NCBI RefSeq assembly: GCF_020524905.1
Contig: NZ_JAIVKI010000009.1
Coordinates: forward strand, 62,001 to 126,000
DNA: 64,000 nucleotides
Origin: Microbulbifer variabilis
GTDB lineage: Bacteria > Pseudomonadota > Gammaproteobacteria > Pseudomonadales > Cellvibrionaceae
Direction: 5' to 3'
Shown here: piece after piece, positions 47,351 through 57,162 of the stretch
Numbering within the stretch: the stretch's first letter is position 1
Layout: each line of letters begins with the position of its first letter
The notes under the pieces: generated by a model
Database searches by the model: none
Seen by the model: only the letters and a program-made list of their open reading frames with translations
Told to the model about the DNA's origin: nothing
Position numbers and translations under genes: made by a program

Positions 47351-48082
47351 TCATTCTGTGTGGGTTGTAGCGGCTTCTTTGCTCGCACACTGAAATAATA
47401 TGGGGTAGTTTAAAAGGTCATCATTTTTTATGATTGTTATGTATTCACGGTGATACTCCCAAACATCATTCTTAATTTCTTCTTGACCTATTCTTTCTGG
47501 GTTGAGTTTACTTGATAATTGATACTCTGAAACTGGGGATATTAAATCGTACTTTATTTTAATGTCTATCAGCGAATCATTAACATAAATCGGACCACCG
47601 GTATTGTTGGGGAAATAATCTTTAATAAATGAGTCCTTAGCTTCCTCTAAGGATTTGAATTTTGGTTCATATCCAATTCGGTATAGTCGTACTGCTTGAA
47701 CTTGTCCTTCAAGTTGTTTGTTTTCAGAATAAATATTGGTTGTTTTTTCTGCAAGCTTGCCAAGCCCGGTGGGGTTTTCTGCAAATTGATGAAGGTCTAC
47801 ATAGTACTTTAATTCACCTTTTTTTATGTTCTTATTTATATAAGGGAATTGTTTATAGGTTGTCTTGGGCGTTCTTTCCTTATGGAGCTCTACTTTATTG
47901 GTAAGTAGATATGAAAGAGGTAATCTTACATATAGATTTATCTCTTCGGGTGTGTGTTCAATAATAATGATCCGCTTGTCAAGGCTTGAGGTAAAATGGG
48001 CTTTTGAATCTGGAGTTGTGGCGATTAAAAAAAGTAAACCTGATAAGGCCCAACTATTAATTCTATTAAATGGATTGCTCAT
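47351..48082 (-). CDS. Secreted hypothetical protein, paralogue of the HupE-like N-terminal domain
   Basis: 243 residues from the ATG at 48082 (a frame open from 48187 would overlap the previous gene). A signal-like segment (SWALSGLLFLIATTPDSKA) is followed by IIIEHTPEEINLYVRLPLSYLL, which parallels the HupE-like gene next door. No membrane helices later. It seems a free version of the same outer domain. 15 bp before the HupE-like gene. Confidence 0.75.
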   Translation of the reverse strand: MSNPFNRINSWALSGLLFLIATTPDSKAHFTSSLDKRIIIIEHTPEEINLYVRLPLSYLLTNKVELHKERTPKTTYKQFPYINKNIKKGELKYYVDLHQFAENPTGLGKLAEKTTNIYSENKQLEGQVQAVRLYRIGYEPKFKSLEEAKDSFIKDYFPNNTGGPIYVNDSLIDIKIKYDLISPVSEYQLSSKLNPERIGQEEIKNDVWEYHREYITIIKNDDLLNYPILFQCASKEAATTHTE

Positions 48083-48113
48083 GGATAATTGCCTGTAAGG
48101 TTTCTTGGTAGGT

Positions 48114-49865
48114 TTATCGTATAGAAAGCGGTATAAAGGCCGATATTTTCCAATAATTGTCAGATTGGGTAATTTCAATGCTCGCACGGGTTTCTCTCGG
48201 TAATTGCTCCATATGCCCCCAGCTGTAGTCTTCTATTAATGAGTGCCACTTGCCGACAATTCTGAAAGTTTTATTTCCGTTTATGACTAATTGATCTACG
48301 TGTTCGATTTTTAGGTCACGTATGGATCTGATTGAACCTCGATTGCCGCTACTGGTTGTTGGCTGATAGATTTGTGAAAGATTGTTGACCGTGTGGCTAA
48401 ATTTCTCTCGGCTTACCAGATTGGCAAGTTGAACCTGTAATTCCTCACTCTGTGGCTCTTCATAGGCGGCGGAAAGCCTTACAAGTAATGTTTCGGTAAT
48501 TTCTTTTAGTTCTTTTTTGTTGATGGTTCCGGGTAAGGAAACGCGTAGTTCACTTGGAAGGGCGTAATAGATGGGGACTGCGCAGATAATTACGATGCTG
48601 TAAAAAAGTATTGGATGCTTGTTCTTTGTTTCCACTTTTTTGCTTCGCAAAGTAAGAATGAAAAATACTGCGAAACAGAAGGAGAAAAGCACAGCCATGG
48701 GAATGGCGGTTTTAGTGTTTTTAACGGGTACCGGGGCACTGTTGGGAGCGCGATAATCGTATAAATAGTTTCGCCATTGGATATCGGGAAAATCTGGCAT
48801 AACATGGGTGGGAAAGGGGCCGGCAGGGTCCTGGATTAACGTGGGAACTGAGTTGATAGACTCGGTGAAAATCTTCCAGTCGATTGTGACACTCTGTGGT
48901 AACTCTTTGATATGGTATTTTTCTCGATAACCGATCAGCAGGGAGCCAATCTCAATGAGTTCGCTCTCCTTGACGGTCGTAAAACCAGAATTATTGGCTT
49001 TGAGAAATACCGTTTCTATGCTTATGGGTTCAACTAGAGCCTGGTCGATGGTAGTGGGATTTTTTCTGAGTAAAAATTTTTCTGCAGTCTCTTGTAGCTT
49101 TCTTCTGCGCTGGGTTGTGAGTGGTTGCCAGGCGTTGAATGATTGATCAGTCCATTGCAATAAATCCCTCGGTCGCAGTAGGATTTCGTGACGAACCTGG
49201 TGAGGTTCTACATAGAGAAAGGACCTGAGGGGGTAACGATTATGTTGGCTGATGTTTTGATTTTCGAAGTGAGTATTCCAAGGATCTTTCCAGTCGATTT
49301 TTAGAGTTTCTGTCTGAGATAAATACTGGAAACCACTCACTGGTGTATGGCCGTGCTGGCTGGTAAACCCTATTGTGACTGAGGCTGTGCCATCAGTATT
49401 CTGTGGAGGACGTATTTCCAGATTGCTCAACCCTTTTATGGGAAATTCCATATTGGCCAGGATAATGGTTTTATCGGAAGGGAAATCCGGCATACGAAGC
49501 CCTGTTCTGGGGTCTATTTTCCCGGCAAAGGGGGAATTTCTTGGTTTTCTCTCTGCAATCCTTATAGATGTTGTCGTGGGTTCAATTTTTCCTTCAGGAG
49601 AATGAACTTCAATGGCGAACTCTTTCTGTGTTTGGGCAAGCCGAGCTATTTCATAGATGCTTTCCGCTGGTGGTAATTTGGGCCAGAAAGTACCAGCATC
49701 AGCTGCGGAGATCTCTAGGCTGATGTGTAAGCTGTTATTAAGTATCTCTATTTTTGCGATATTTGGTGCCGTTTCCGCTCCAGTAAGGCTAATAAATTCA
49801 GCGCGAATAAGCGGTGATAGGAGTATCGTTATAAATAACCAAATTGGAATGAGGATTTTGCCCAT
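48114..49865 (-). CDS. Large exported/membrane protein of the HupE-like operon
   Basis: 583 residues. Signal peptide (ILIPIWLFITILLSPLIRA). A ~360-residue beta-rich outer part, two membrane segments (about 384-406 and 414-434), then a ~140-residue outer C-terminal domain. No catalytic motif recognised. First gene of the operon, 32 bp before the next. Function unknown; partner roles with the HupE-like protein are inferred from the layout only. Confidence 0.8.
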   Translation of the reverse strand: MGKILIPIWLFITILLSPLIRAEFISLTGAETAPNIAKIEILNNSLHISLEISAADAGTFWPKLPPAESIYEIARLAQTQKEFAIEVHSPEGKIEPTTTSIRIAERKPRNSPFAGKIDPRTGLRMPDFPSDKTIILANMEFPIKGLSNLEIRPPQNTDGTASVTIGFTSQHGHTPVSGFQYLSQTETLKIDWKDPWNTHFENQNISQHNRYPLRSFLYVEPHQVRHEILLRPRDLLQWTDQSFNAWQPLTTQRRRKLQETAEKFLLRKNPTTIDQALVEPISIETVFLKANNSGFTTVKESELIEIGSLLIGYREKYHIKELPQSVTIDWKIFTESINSVPTLIQDPAGPFPTHVMPDFPDIQWRNYLYDYRAPNSAPVPVKNTKTAIPMAVLFSFCFAVFFILTLRSKKVETKNKHPILFYSIVIICAVPIYYALPSELRVSLPGTINKKELKEITETLLVRLSAAYEEPQSEELQVQLANLVSREKFSHTVNNLSQIYQPTTSSGNRGSIRSIRDLKIEHVDQLVINGNKTFRIVGKWHSLIEDYSWGHMEQLPRETRASIEITQSDNYWKISAFIPLSIR

Positions 49866-49923
49866 CTGTCTTTCTGTCGTCGTAATTTCGAATTTTTCCT
49901 AGGACGTCCTGTTGTACTGGTAA

Positions 49924-50166
49924 TCAGGCAGCAGAGCGCTGATGAGTGAATCTGGTGGTTTGGTCCAGTGCGAAAGCTACATTTACCTTTTGATAAATTT
50001 GATCTGATGAATTCTGAGAAACCATCCAGCCATCTTTGTTGAAGAGTTTGAAGCGGACCCTGTCCTCCAGGGTGGCTAGCAGTTTTTTTGTAATAGAAGC
50101 TAGGGGGCAGGCATTTTTATTGGTCACAACATTCAGGAGGCTATGTCCTATTTTGTGACATTCCAA
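49924..50166 (-). CDS. Possible small protein
   Basis: 80 codons with a TTG start and no clear ribosome-binding site. No motif recognised. It could be chance open frame. Confidence 0.3.
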   Translation of the reverse strand: MECHKIGHSLLNVVTNKNACPLASITKKLLATLEDRVRFKLFNKDGWMVSQNSSDQIYQKVNVAFALDQTTRFTHQRSAA

Positions 50167-50314
50167 ATCATATCATCGTTTGCCAATCCCAACTGTCTCT
50201 GGTATTTAATGTTTCCTTAGCTGCAGCTTAGTAGAAGGAATAGTTGGCGCAGAGATATGGGAATATTGTGACGTTAAAAACACGCCTGCAGAAGAAATAG
50301 GGCTATGAATGGGG

Positions 50315-50932
50315 TTAGTTGATCAGGATTAGATGGTTGGGCAGCTCATCCTTTACGGCACTACTGGGGGCGGCCTCTTTTAGTAAGTCTCCACATTGTG
50401 CAATACAGAGTAACAGCGCTTCTCCAGCCTTACCGCGCTTAAGCTCCCGCACAAATTGCTCAATGATGGTCTGCCAATCGTCATTGGAAACATGCTGAGC
50501 AAGGCCGCGGTCTGCCAGTATCTCTACATAATGCTCCGCCTCACAGACAAAAATCAGCAAACCTAATCGATCTTGAGTGCTGTGCAGTTCTTGTTCCAGA
50601 AATTGGCGGCGGGCCAGGTTTGAGGCTCGCCAGAATTTGATTTTCTTGGGCACCAGACGCATGGTAATCGGCCGCCAACGAAAGAACACTGCCAGAACGA
50701 TAAACAGAACCCACTGAAGCAGGAAGGCTTGTTGAAAACTGAGCCACCAGGGCAGGAATTGAAAAAGCGGCGAGAACAATAGGGTTATGAAGGCGGCCCA
50801 AAGGGTAGAAATATATAAATAGTTATCGGCTTCTCGCGCGACAATTGCCACTAGTTCCGCGTCGGTATGGGTTTCGACTTCCTTGATAGCCTCGGCCACC
50901 TGGCGTTGATAACTGCTACTTAGCATTACCAT
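50315..50932 (-). CDS. TPM-domain membrane protein
   Basis: 205 residues. N-terminal part of TPM type (AIKEVETHTDAELVAIVA), two membrane segments (about 43-60 and 67-92) and a C-terminal half with DRLGLLIFVCEAEHYVEILADRGL. Overlaps the previous gene by 7 bp. Part of a lemA/TPM operon; these are envelope proteins of poorly known function. Confidence 0.85.
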   Translation of the reverse strand: MVMLSSSYQRQVAEAIKEVETHTDAELVAIVAREADNYLYISTLWAAFITLLFSPLFQFLPWWLSFQQAFLLQWVLFIVLAVFFRWRPITMRLVPKKIKFWRASNLARRQFLEQELHSTQDRLGLLIFVCEAEHYVEILADRGLAQHVSNDDWQTIIEQFVRELKRGKAGEALLLCIAQCGDLLKEAAPSSAVKDELPNHLILIN

Positions 50933-51684
50933 CCTCCCGAAGCACCTCCTCCGCCAAATCCACCACCTCCTCCACTAAATCCTCCCGTGCCGCCGCCGGA
51001 AAAGCCGCCACCAGAGTGCCCGGCACCGAAGCCGCCACTACCATAGTAGCCACCAAAGCGACCGCGCTTGTAGTTGCGACCATGAACTGGGGAGCTGAGG
51101 ATTGAGCTGCCGAATAGATGGAGCATCACTAGTAATAGAAATAGCCCAACCACAATGGCCAAGCGCCGGTCTTTTTTGGTTTCCACCGGCTCAGCCACAT
51201 ACTCGTTCTTGGTGGCGGCAATGATGGAACTCACCCCGGCGTTAATTCCTTTGGCAAAATCGCCTTTCTGGAATTCTGGTAGCACCTTGGTTTGGATGAT
51301 ATTGGCTGATAGCGCATCGGTAAGCGCGCCCTCCAGGCCGTAGCCCACTTCAATGCGAACTTTGCGCTCCTTCGGTGCTATTAAGAAGAGAATCCCATTA
51401 TTTTTCTTCTTCTGCCCCAGCTTCCATTCTCTCGCCAATTGGTTGGCATATTCCTCTATTGTGATCCCTTGAAGCTCGGGTAGAGTGGTCACTACCAGTT
51501 GATTGCTGCTTTCAGATTCATATTGCTGAATCAATTCTGTAAGTTTGTATCTCTCTTCGGCGGTCAGTAGTTCAGCTCTGTCCACTACTCGCCCGGATAG
51601 GGGGGGGATCTGCACTTCGGCCCACAGCACCATGGCCAGCAGCGATGTGATGAGCGTTATTAAGGTCAGAAAGGGGCGTGTCAT
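50926..51684 (-). CDS. TPM-domain protein with Gly/Ser-rich tail (YgcG type)
   Basis: 252 residues. Signal peptide (to about 22), TPM domain (GRVVDRAELLT; YGLEGALTDALS), a membrane segment (about 172-190) and a Gly/Phe/Ser-rich tail (last ~45 residues), typical of the family. Follows lemA by 17 bp. Confidence 0.9.
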   Translation of the reverse strand: MTRPFLTLITLITSLLAMVLWAEVQIPPLSGRVVDRAELLTAEERYKLTELIQQYESESSNQLVVTTLPELQGITIEEYANQLAREWKLGQKKKNNGILFLIAPKERKVRIEVGYGLEGALTDALSANIIQTKVLPEFQKGDFAKGINAGVSSIIAATKNEYVAEPVETKKDRRLAIVVGLFLLLVMLHLFGSSILSSPVHGRNYKRGRFGGYYGSGGFGAGHSGGGFSGGGTGGFSGGGGGFGGGGASGGW

Positions 51685-51701
51685 AAGGGATTCCCAGCTG
51701 C

Positions 51702-52316
51702 CTATTGGAAGTTGACTTCCGGAGCCTTCTCAGCTCCCTCACTGGTAGCCTGGAAGGTTTCCCTAAGCGGCATATCCCGGTAGAGGAGCGCGTGCCAGAT
51801 ACGGCCGGGAAAAGTGCGAATCTCACGGTTGTAGCGCTGCACTGCCTGGATATAATCCCGGCGCGCCACGCTGATACGGTTTTCGGTACCTTCGAGCTGA
51901 GACTGCAAGCTGAGGAAGTTCTGGTTGGCTTTGAGGTCGGGGTAGCGCTCTACCACTAGCATCAGCCGCGACAGGGCGCTGGAGAGCTGTGTTTGTGCGG
52001 CTTCGAACTGCTGTAGTTTGGCCGGATCGTTGAGTAGATTTCCGTCCAGCTGTAGAGAGTTCACCTTGGCACGCGCTTCGGTAACGGCCTGGAGGGTCTC
52101 GCGTTCATGCCCGGCGTAGGCTTGAACAGTTTTAACCAGGTTGGGTACCAGGTCTGCGCGGCGTTGGTACTGATTCTCCACCTGGGCCCAGGCAGCTTTC
52201 ACCTGCTCGTCATAGGTGGGGATATTGTTGATGCCGCAGCCACTGATAAAGCTTGCCAGCAGACACAGCAGGGTGCAGCGCCAGATTGGCAGGCTGCCGC
52301 CGGTCGCAGAGGTCAT
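51702..52316 (-). CDS. lemA: LemA-family lipoprotein
   Basis: 204 residues from the ATG at 52316 (the frame extends upstream, but the signal starts here). Lipobox LASFISGC. LemA core: YDEQVKAAWAQVENQYQRRADLVPNLV, and the C-terminal half with YNREIRTFPGR. First gene of the lemA-TPM-TPM operon. Confidence 0.92.
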   Translation of the reverse strand: MTSATGGSLPIWRCTLLCLLASFISGCGINNIPTYDEQVKAAWAQVENQYQRRADLVPNLVKTVQAYAGHERETLQAVTEARAKVNSLQLDGNLLNDPAKLQQFEAAQTQLSSALSRLMLVVERYPDLKANQNFLSLQSQLEGTENRISVARRDYIQAVQRYNREIRTFPGRIWHALLYRDMPLRETFQATSEGAEKAPEVNFQ

Positions 52317-52402
52317 GCGGAATATCCTTAATCTTCCGTGCACCAACCAAGAATAGTCCGCCTTAGTTGCAGTGCTAAAGGTGGCGTAGAGATGGAGCCG
52401 AA

Positions 52403-52939
52403 ATGGCACTAAAAGCAACAATTTTCAAAGCCAAGGTGCAAATAGCCGATATGGATCGCGACTACTACGCTGAGCATCAGCTCACTTTGGCGCGACACCC
52501 TTCGGAAACGGATGAGCGCATGATGGTGCGCTTATTGGCGTTTGCACACAATGCGTCCGATGCATTGGAGTTTACCCGAGGTCTCTCCTCTGATGAGGAG
52601 GCGGACTTGTGGCAAAAGAACCTCAGTGGAGAGATTGACCTTTGGATAGAAGTGGGTCTTCCCGCCGAGGAGCGTTTGCGTAAAGCCAGCAACCGCGCCG
52701 GACAGGTTTTGGTATACAGTTACGGGCGGCGAACTGCGCCGGTCTGGTGGCAAAAGCTGGAAAGTCAGCTCGAGCGTTTTGAAAACCTCAGGGTTTACCA
52801 TCTCGCCGCTGATACCACCGAGCAACTGGCGCAGATGGCCGAACGCAATATGGATTTCAGTATCACCATTCAAGATGGCCATATTTGGCTGGCCGATAAC
52901 AATCACAATACGGAGATTACTCCGCAAATCTGGAAATAG
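52403..52939 (+). CDS. yaeQ: YaeQ family protein
   Basis: 178 residues, standard length. Starts MALKATIFKAKVQIAD, with DLWIEVGLPAEERLRKA and VYSYG (PD-(D/E)XK-like fold in the known structure). In other bacteria a haemolysin-related or nuclease-like role has been suggested; uncertain. Just upstream of yajQ. Confidence 0.92.
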   Translation: MALKATIFKAKVQIADMDRDYYAEHQLTLARHPSETDERMMVRLLAFAHNASDALEFTRGLSSDEEADLWQKNLSGEIDLWIEVGLPAEERLRKASNRAGQVLVYSYGRRTAPVWWQKLESQLERFENLRVYHLAADTTEQLAQMAERNMDFSITIQDGHIWLADNNHNTEITPQIWK

Positions 52940-52953
52940 GAGCAGAGAAATTA

Positions 52954-53436
52954 ATGCCTTCTTTTGACATTGTATCTGAAGTGGATAAGCACCAGCTAAC
53001 CAACGCTGTAGATCAGGTAAACCGTACTGTCACCAATCGCTTTGACTTTAAAGGTGTGGATGCGGAAGTGGAGATGAGCGATTTTTCCCTGGTGGTGCGC
53101 GCTGAAGCCGATATGCAGGTAGATCAAATGGTGGATTTGCTGCGCGGTGCTTTGATCAAGTGTGATATTGATCCACTAGCGATGGACGTGGGTGAAAAAG
53201 AGCAGTCTGGCAAGCAGGTTAAAGTGGGTGTAACCCTAAAAAATGGCCTAGACAAAGAATTGTCAAAAAAAATCGTTAAGCTAATCAAAGATGAAAAGCT
53301 CAAGGTGCAGGCTGCTATTCAGGGTGATCAGGTGCGGGTTACCGGTAAAAAACGCGATGATCTGCAGCAGGTGATTGCCCTTCTGCGTGGCAAAGAGTTG
53401 GAGCAGCCGCTGCAATTTAACAACTTCCGTGATTAA
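52954..53436 (+). CDS. yajQ: YajQ family nucleotide-binding protein
   Basis: 160 residues. MPSFDIVSEVDKHQLTNAVDQ and the C-terminal VRVTGKKRDDLQQVIALLRG are the family marks. Members bind c-di-GMP or nucleic acid. ATG behind GGAGCAGAG. Confidence 0.94.
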   Translation: MPSFDIVSEVDKHQLTNAVDQVNRTVTNRFDFKGVDAEVEMSDFSLVVRAEADMQVDQMVDLLRGALIKCDIDPLAMDVGEKEQSGKQVKVGVTLKNGLDKELSKKIVKLIKDEKLKVQAAIQGDQVRVTGKKRDDLQQVIALLRGKELEQPLQFNNFRD

Positions 53437-53447
53437 TTGGTTCTTCA

Positions 53448-54383
53448 GTGATTAAACGTTTTCTCTTCAGTTTTGCTTTTGTGTTGCTCTCGCCTCTGGC
53501 GGCGGCAGTGGAAATTACCCCCGCAAAGCTGCGTGCCAGCTATTGGGTGGATAACAGCGAAGGGCTGGATATTTCAGGTCTGAGCTTTTGTGCTGGCAAG
53601 TTGTTGGCGGTTTCCGACAAGAACTCTGGGGAGATTTACGCTTTGACACTGGATGGCGGTCGCGCCGAGTTGCGCTCCCATCTACTTCTCGCTGATCTGG
53701 GCATCCCCAGTAAGGATCAGGCGGGGAGTTTATGGGTCGCCTTTACCGAGTTCTTCCGGCCTGCTGGCGAGTTGGACTTTGAGGGTATCAGCTGTGCTGA
53801 TGACACCATCTATCTTGTGAGTGAGCATTACAATCGTATCGCCAGCGTGGATGCTCGGGGCAGCGCGAATTGGCACGAGCATATCTGGTCAACAAAAGCC
53901 AGGGCACAGGGCTATCTGCAAAAGCCCAACGCTTCCAGTGAAGGGCTGGTTAAGGCCGGTAATACCTTTTGGGTGGCAATGGAGCGCGATCCCCGTGGTT
54001 TACTGCGGCTCAACGCCAAGGGCGAGGTCAGAACATTTAACCTGCCGCCGGTTTCTGGCCTGGACTTTTACGGGCGCTCAGAAGACCTGACCGGTCTCGA
54101 CTACTATGACGGAGCCCTCTTCACCCTGGAGCGCAATGCCCACGCTGTGTGTCGAAGGGAGCTCACAAGTCTAAAGGCTCAGTGGTGTGTGGATTACCGC
54201 ACAATAGAGGAGTCTCCCGAGCGGATTTATGAAGAAACCCGTTATGGCAAGGGAGAAGGCTTAGCTGTCAATTCCCAAGGTATTTTCGTTGTGTTGGATA
54301 ATAATAATGTCGGCCGTGCACAGGCACCGGAAGATAAGCGCGCCCTATTGCTGCATCTAGCCTTCCCTGATAGTAATCCTTAG
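53448..54383 (+). CDS. Exported beta-propeller-like protein, phytase-esterase type (copy 1)
   Basis: 311 residues, GTG start. Signal peptide (FLFSFAFVLLSPLAAA). Repeating sheet-rich blocks (SGLSFCAGKLLAVSDKNSGEIY, DFEGISCADDTIYLVSE, WVAMERDPRGLL). Resembles the 'esterase-like activity of phytase' group; activity unproven. Tandem paralogue of the next gene. Confidence 0.8.
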   Translation: MIKRFLFSFAFVLLSPLAAAVEITPAKLRASYWVDNSEGLDISGLSFCAGKLLAVSDKNSGEIYALTLDGGRAELRSHLLLADLGIPSKDQAGSLWVAFTEFFRPAGELDFEGISCADDTIYLVSEHYNRIASVDARGSANWHEHIWSTKARAQGYLQKPNASSEGLVKAGNTFWVAMERDPRGLLRLNAKGEVRTFNLPPVSGLDFYGRSEDLTGLDYYDGALFTLERNAHAVCRRELTSLKAQWCVDYRTIEESPERIYEETRYGKGEGLAVNSQGIFVVLDNNNVGRAQAPEDKRALLLHLAFPDSNP

Positions 54384-54567
54384 GGCCTTCAACCATTATC
54401 TTTATGACGGCAAAGTGAAATGCAATTTTTGTCATAGGCGCTGTCGCGCTTGGGTTTTTTCTTTTCAGGGCTGAGGCGGCACTAAGATCGTAGTTAGTGT
54501 TCGCACCTGAAAAAAATGTTCCTAATGCAATATCGCCTCTTGTCTTAGCCTTGTAACAGGATTGACT

Positions 54568-55506
54568 GTGATTAAGCGCTTCCTCTTTAGTGTGGTTTTT
54601 TTACATTTGTCATCCCTGGGGATGGCTGCAGAAATTATTCCCGCCAAGAAACTCAATCATTACTGGGTAGATGCCAGTGCAGGACTGAGCATTTCCGGTT
54701 TAACTTTTTGTGATGGCAAGCTTTTTACAATTTCCGATAAAAAATCAAAAGAGATTTATGAGATTGTAGTGGCAGGGAGGCACGCGAAATTGGTGCCTTA
54801 TTTGACTATCTCAGGGCTTGGTACTCCTCAAAAAGATAAGCCCACAAACTTTTGGCACTTTCTACTGGAGCTTACCCGGCCGGCCGCGGCAATGGACTTT
54901 GAGGGGATCAGCTGTGCAGATAATAATTTTTATTTGTTGAGCGAGCGCTACAACCGTATTGCAGAAATAAATATGCAAGGTGAAGGGCGCTGGTTGGAAA
55001 ATATGTGGTCGTCGACAGCCAAGGCTCAGGGTTATTTAAAGGGATATAACCTTTCAGGCGTGGGCTTGCAGAAGATCGGCGATGATTTCTGGATTGCTAT
55101 AGAGCGCGATCCCCGCGGTCTGGTGAAGATCGGCCCGAAAGAGAGCGTACAAATCTTCAAGCTGCCGCCAGTCGCAGGTTTGAATTTTCGCGGACAAACT
55201 GAAAATTTAGCGGCTCTCTATTACTATGATGGTGCTCTGTTTACCCTCGAACCAAATGGTTACGCGGTATGTCGAAGGGAGTTGCCAAGCTTGAAAGCGC
55301 AGTGGTGTCTTGATTATTGGGATCAGGAAAACTCCTCTGAACTCAGGTACGAAGTGTCCCGTACTGGGGGCAGAGGCGATGGGTTGGCTGTGAGTGAGCA
55401 GGGTATTTTTATCGTGTTTGACAACGATAATATTAGCCGCATCCATGACCCTCAAGATCGGAGAGGGCTTCTGTTACAACTGGCTTTCCCCGAGGTGGAG
55501 CAGTAG
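54568..55506 (+). CDS. Exported beta-propeller-like protein, phytase-esterase type (copy 2)
   Basis: 312 residues from the GTG at 54568, aligned with the start of copy 1. Shares the same blocks (SGLTFCDGKLFTISDKKSKEIY, DFEGISCADNNFYLLSE, ERDPRGLV). Signal peptide present. A ~185-bp gap separates the two copies, so they may be transcribed separately. Divergence indicates an old duplication. Confidence 0.8.
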   Translation: MIKRFLFSVVFLHLSSLGMAAEIIPAKKLNHYWVDASAGLSISGLTFCDGKLFTISDKKSKEIYEIVVAGRHAKLVPYLTISGLGTPQKDKPTNFWHFLLELTRPAAAMDFEGISCADNNFYLLSERYNRIAEINMQGEGRWLENMWSSTAKAQGYLKGYNLSGVGLQKIGDDFWIAIERDPRGLVKIGPKESVQIFKLPPVAGLNFRGQTENLAALYYYDGALFTLEPNGYAVCRRELPSLKAQWCLDYWDQENSSELRYEVSRTGGRGDGLAVSEQGIFIVFDNDNISRIHDPQDRRGLLLQLAFPEVEQ

Positions 55507-56100
55507 GTGGTGGTCGAAAAGTTACCTGCCTTATTAGAGGAAATTCGCGCTTGTCGTCTTTGTGAGGATCATCTGTCCTTAGGGCCCAATCCAGTGCTAC
55601 GTGCAGCGGCCTCTGCGCGTCTGTTGATTGTCGGACAAGCGCCTGGGACTAAGGTCCACGCTACTAGCATTCCTTGGAACGACCCCTCCGGTGATCGCCT
55701 ACGGGAGTGGTTGTCGATTGATAGATACACCTTCTATGACGAATCCCAGATCGCCATTATCCCCATGGGTTTCTGCTATCCGGGGCGTGGTAAGGGGGGC
55801 GATCTGCCGCCGCGTCCCGAGTGCGCTGTAACCTGGCACAAGCGCCTGCTGCAACAGTTGCCTCACTTGCAACTCACACTGTTGGTGGGACAATACGCCC
55901 AGCGCCACTACCTGCCTCACTGGTATGGCAACATTACTGAGAATGTGCGCCATTACCGCGATGCCCTGCCAGCAGGGTATTTCCCCTTGCCGCACCCCAG
56001 TCCACGCAATACGTTATGGCTGCGGCGCAGGCCCTGGTTTGAGGAAGAGGTAGTGCCCGAGTTGCAAAAATACGTAAAAAAGATTTTGAAGGTCAGATAA
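55507..56100 (+). CDS. Uracil-DNA-glycosylase superfamily protein (not Ung)
   Basis: 197 residues. RLCEDH at about 14, GQAPGTK (about 45-51) and HPSPRN (about 160-165) are the two UDG motifs. A family of this type precedes ung here by a 1-bp overlap (TAATG), so they are coupled. It may repair uracil or another base; specificity unknown. Fe-S ligands are not clear. Confidence 0.82.
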   Translation: MVVEKLPALLEEIRACRLCEDHLSLGPNPVLRAAASARLLIVGQAPGTKVHATSIPWNDPSGDRLREWLSIDRYTFYDESQIAIIPMGFCYPGRGKGGDLPPRPECAVTWHKRLLQQLPHLQLTLLVGQYAQRHYLPHWYGNITENVRHYRDALPAGYFPLPHPSPRNTLWLRRRPWFEEEVVPELQKYVKKILKVR

Positions 56101-56822
56101 TGCCGGTTCCAGACAGAGTTAAGATTCACCCCTCCTGGTACGATGTGTTGGGCGAGGAGTTCAAGAAGCCCTATATGGCCGAGTTGCGCCAGTTTTTACG
56201 GGGAGAAAAAGAGGCTGGCAAGCATATCTATCCACCTGGTGGGCAGATCTTCAACGCCTTTAACTCCACCCCATTTGATCAGGTGAAAGTAGTGATTCTG
56301 GGGCAGGACCCCTATCACGGTGTGGGTCAGGCGCACGGCTTGTGTTTTTCTGTTATGCCCGGTGTGCGTATCCCGCCATCGTTACAAAATATTTACAAAG
56401 AATTGCACTCTGATATGGGGATACCCCCAGCGCACCACGGTTGTCTACAACCCTGGGCAGAGCAAGGAGTACTGTTGCTCAATGCCACCCTCACGGTAGA
56501 GGACAGCAAGGCCGGTGCCCACCAGGGTCGCGGTTGGGAGCAGTTTACCGATGCCGCTATCCATAAACTGGCGGAAGAGCGCGAAGGCCTAGTGTTTGTA
56601 CTTTGGGGTAGTTACGCGCAGAAGAAAGGCGGGTTTATCGATCGCAATAAGCACCTGGTACTACGCGCCCCTCATCCGTCCCCCCTCTCAGCCCACCGTG
56701 GTTTTTTTGGCACCAAACCTTTCTCTCAAGCGAATCACTGGCTACAAGAGCGCGGTGAGAAGCCCATTGAATGGGCCCTGCCTGAGGCGAATCAGTTAAA
56801 AAGAGTTGCTGTAGAAGTCTAA
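56100..56822 (+). CDS. ung: Uracil-DNA glycosylase, family 1
   Basis: 240 residues. GQDPYHG (catalytic Asp, about 74-80) and [13 protein letters not shown] (His, near 200) are diagnostic of Ung, which excises uracil. Coupled to the preceding UDG-like gene. Confidence 0.96.
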   Translation: MPVPDRVKIHPSWYDVLGEEFKKPYMAELRQFLRGEKEAGKHIYPPGGQIFNAFNSTPFDQVKVVILGQDPYHGVGQAHGLCFSVMPGVRIPPSLQNIYKELHSDMGIPPAHHGCLQPWAEQGVLLLNATLTVEDSKAGAHQGRGWEQFTDAAIHKLAEEREGLVFVLWGSYAQKKGGFIDRNKHLVLRAPHPSPLSAHRGFFGTKPFSQANHWLQERGEKPIEWALPEANQLKRVAVEV

Positions 56823-56865
56823 TAGCAAATATCCCTTCGATAAAAATCACTTCTCAAAATACAAT

Positions 56866-56896
56866 CCCAGCTTACGACCTTTAAGGGTAAGCTGGG
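56866..56896 (+). terminator. Terminator after ung
   Basis: CCCAGCTTAC and GTAAGCTGGG form a perfect 10-bp stem with an 11-nt loop, followed by CATATTTTG. 44 bp after ung. Confidence 0.75.
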
Positions 56897-57162
56897 CATA
56901 TTTTGTCAATTAAGCTGAACTATATTGATAAGCGTTTGACATTTGTTTGAACGCAGCTATTCCACCTGTGTGTTTATGCGTCTAAAAGACTCTCACGAAC
57001 AAATTGATAGTTGCTGGTTTTATAGGCTGTCTATAATTGTTTTGGTTTAAAGTTATATGCTTTTTTAATAAGAGATTTTCTTTTTTTTAATTTCTTTTAC
57101 GATGGATGGCTGTATGTAAAGTTTTTTTCGATATCTGTTATCTTAAGTGGGAGAGGCTGCAA
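56897..57162. other. AT-rich gene-free stretch after ung
   Basis: About 270 bases with no gene or repeat seen. Confidence 0.5.
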
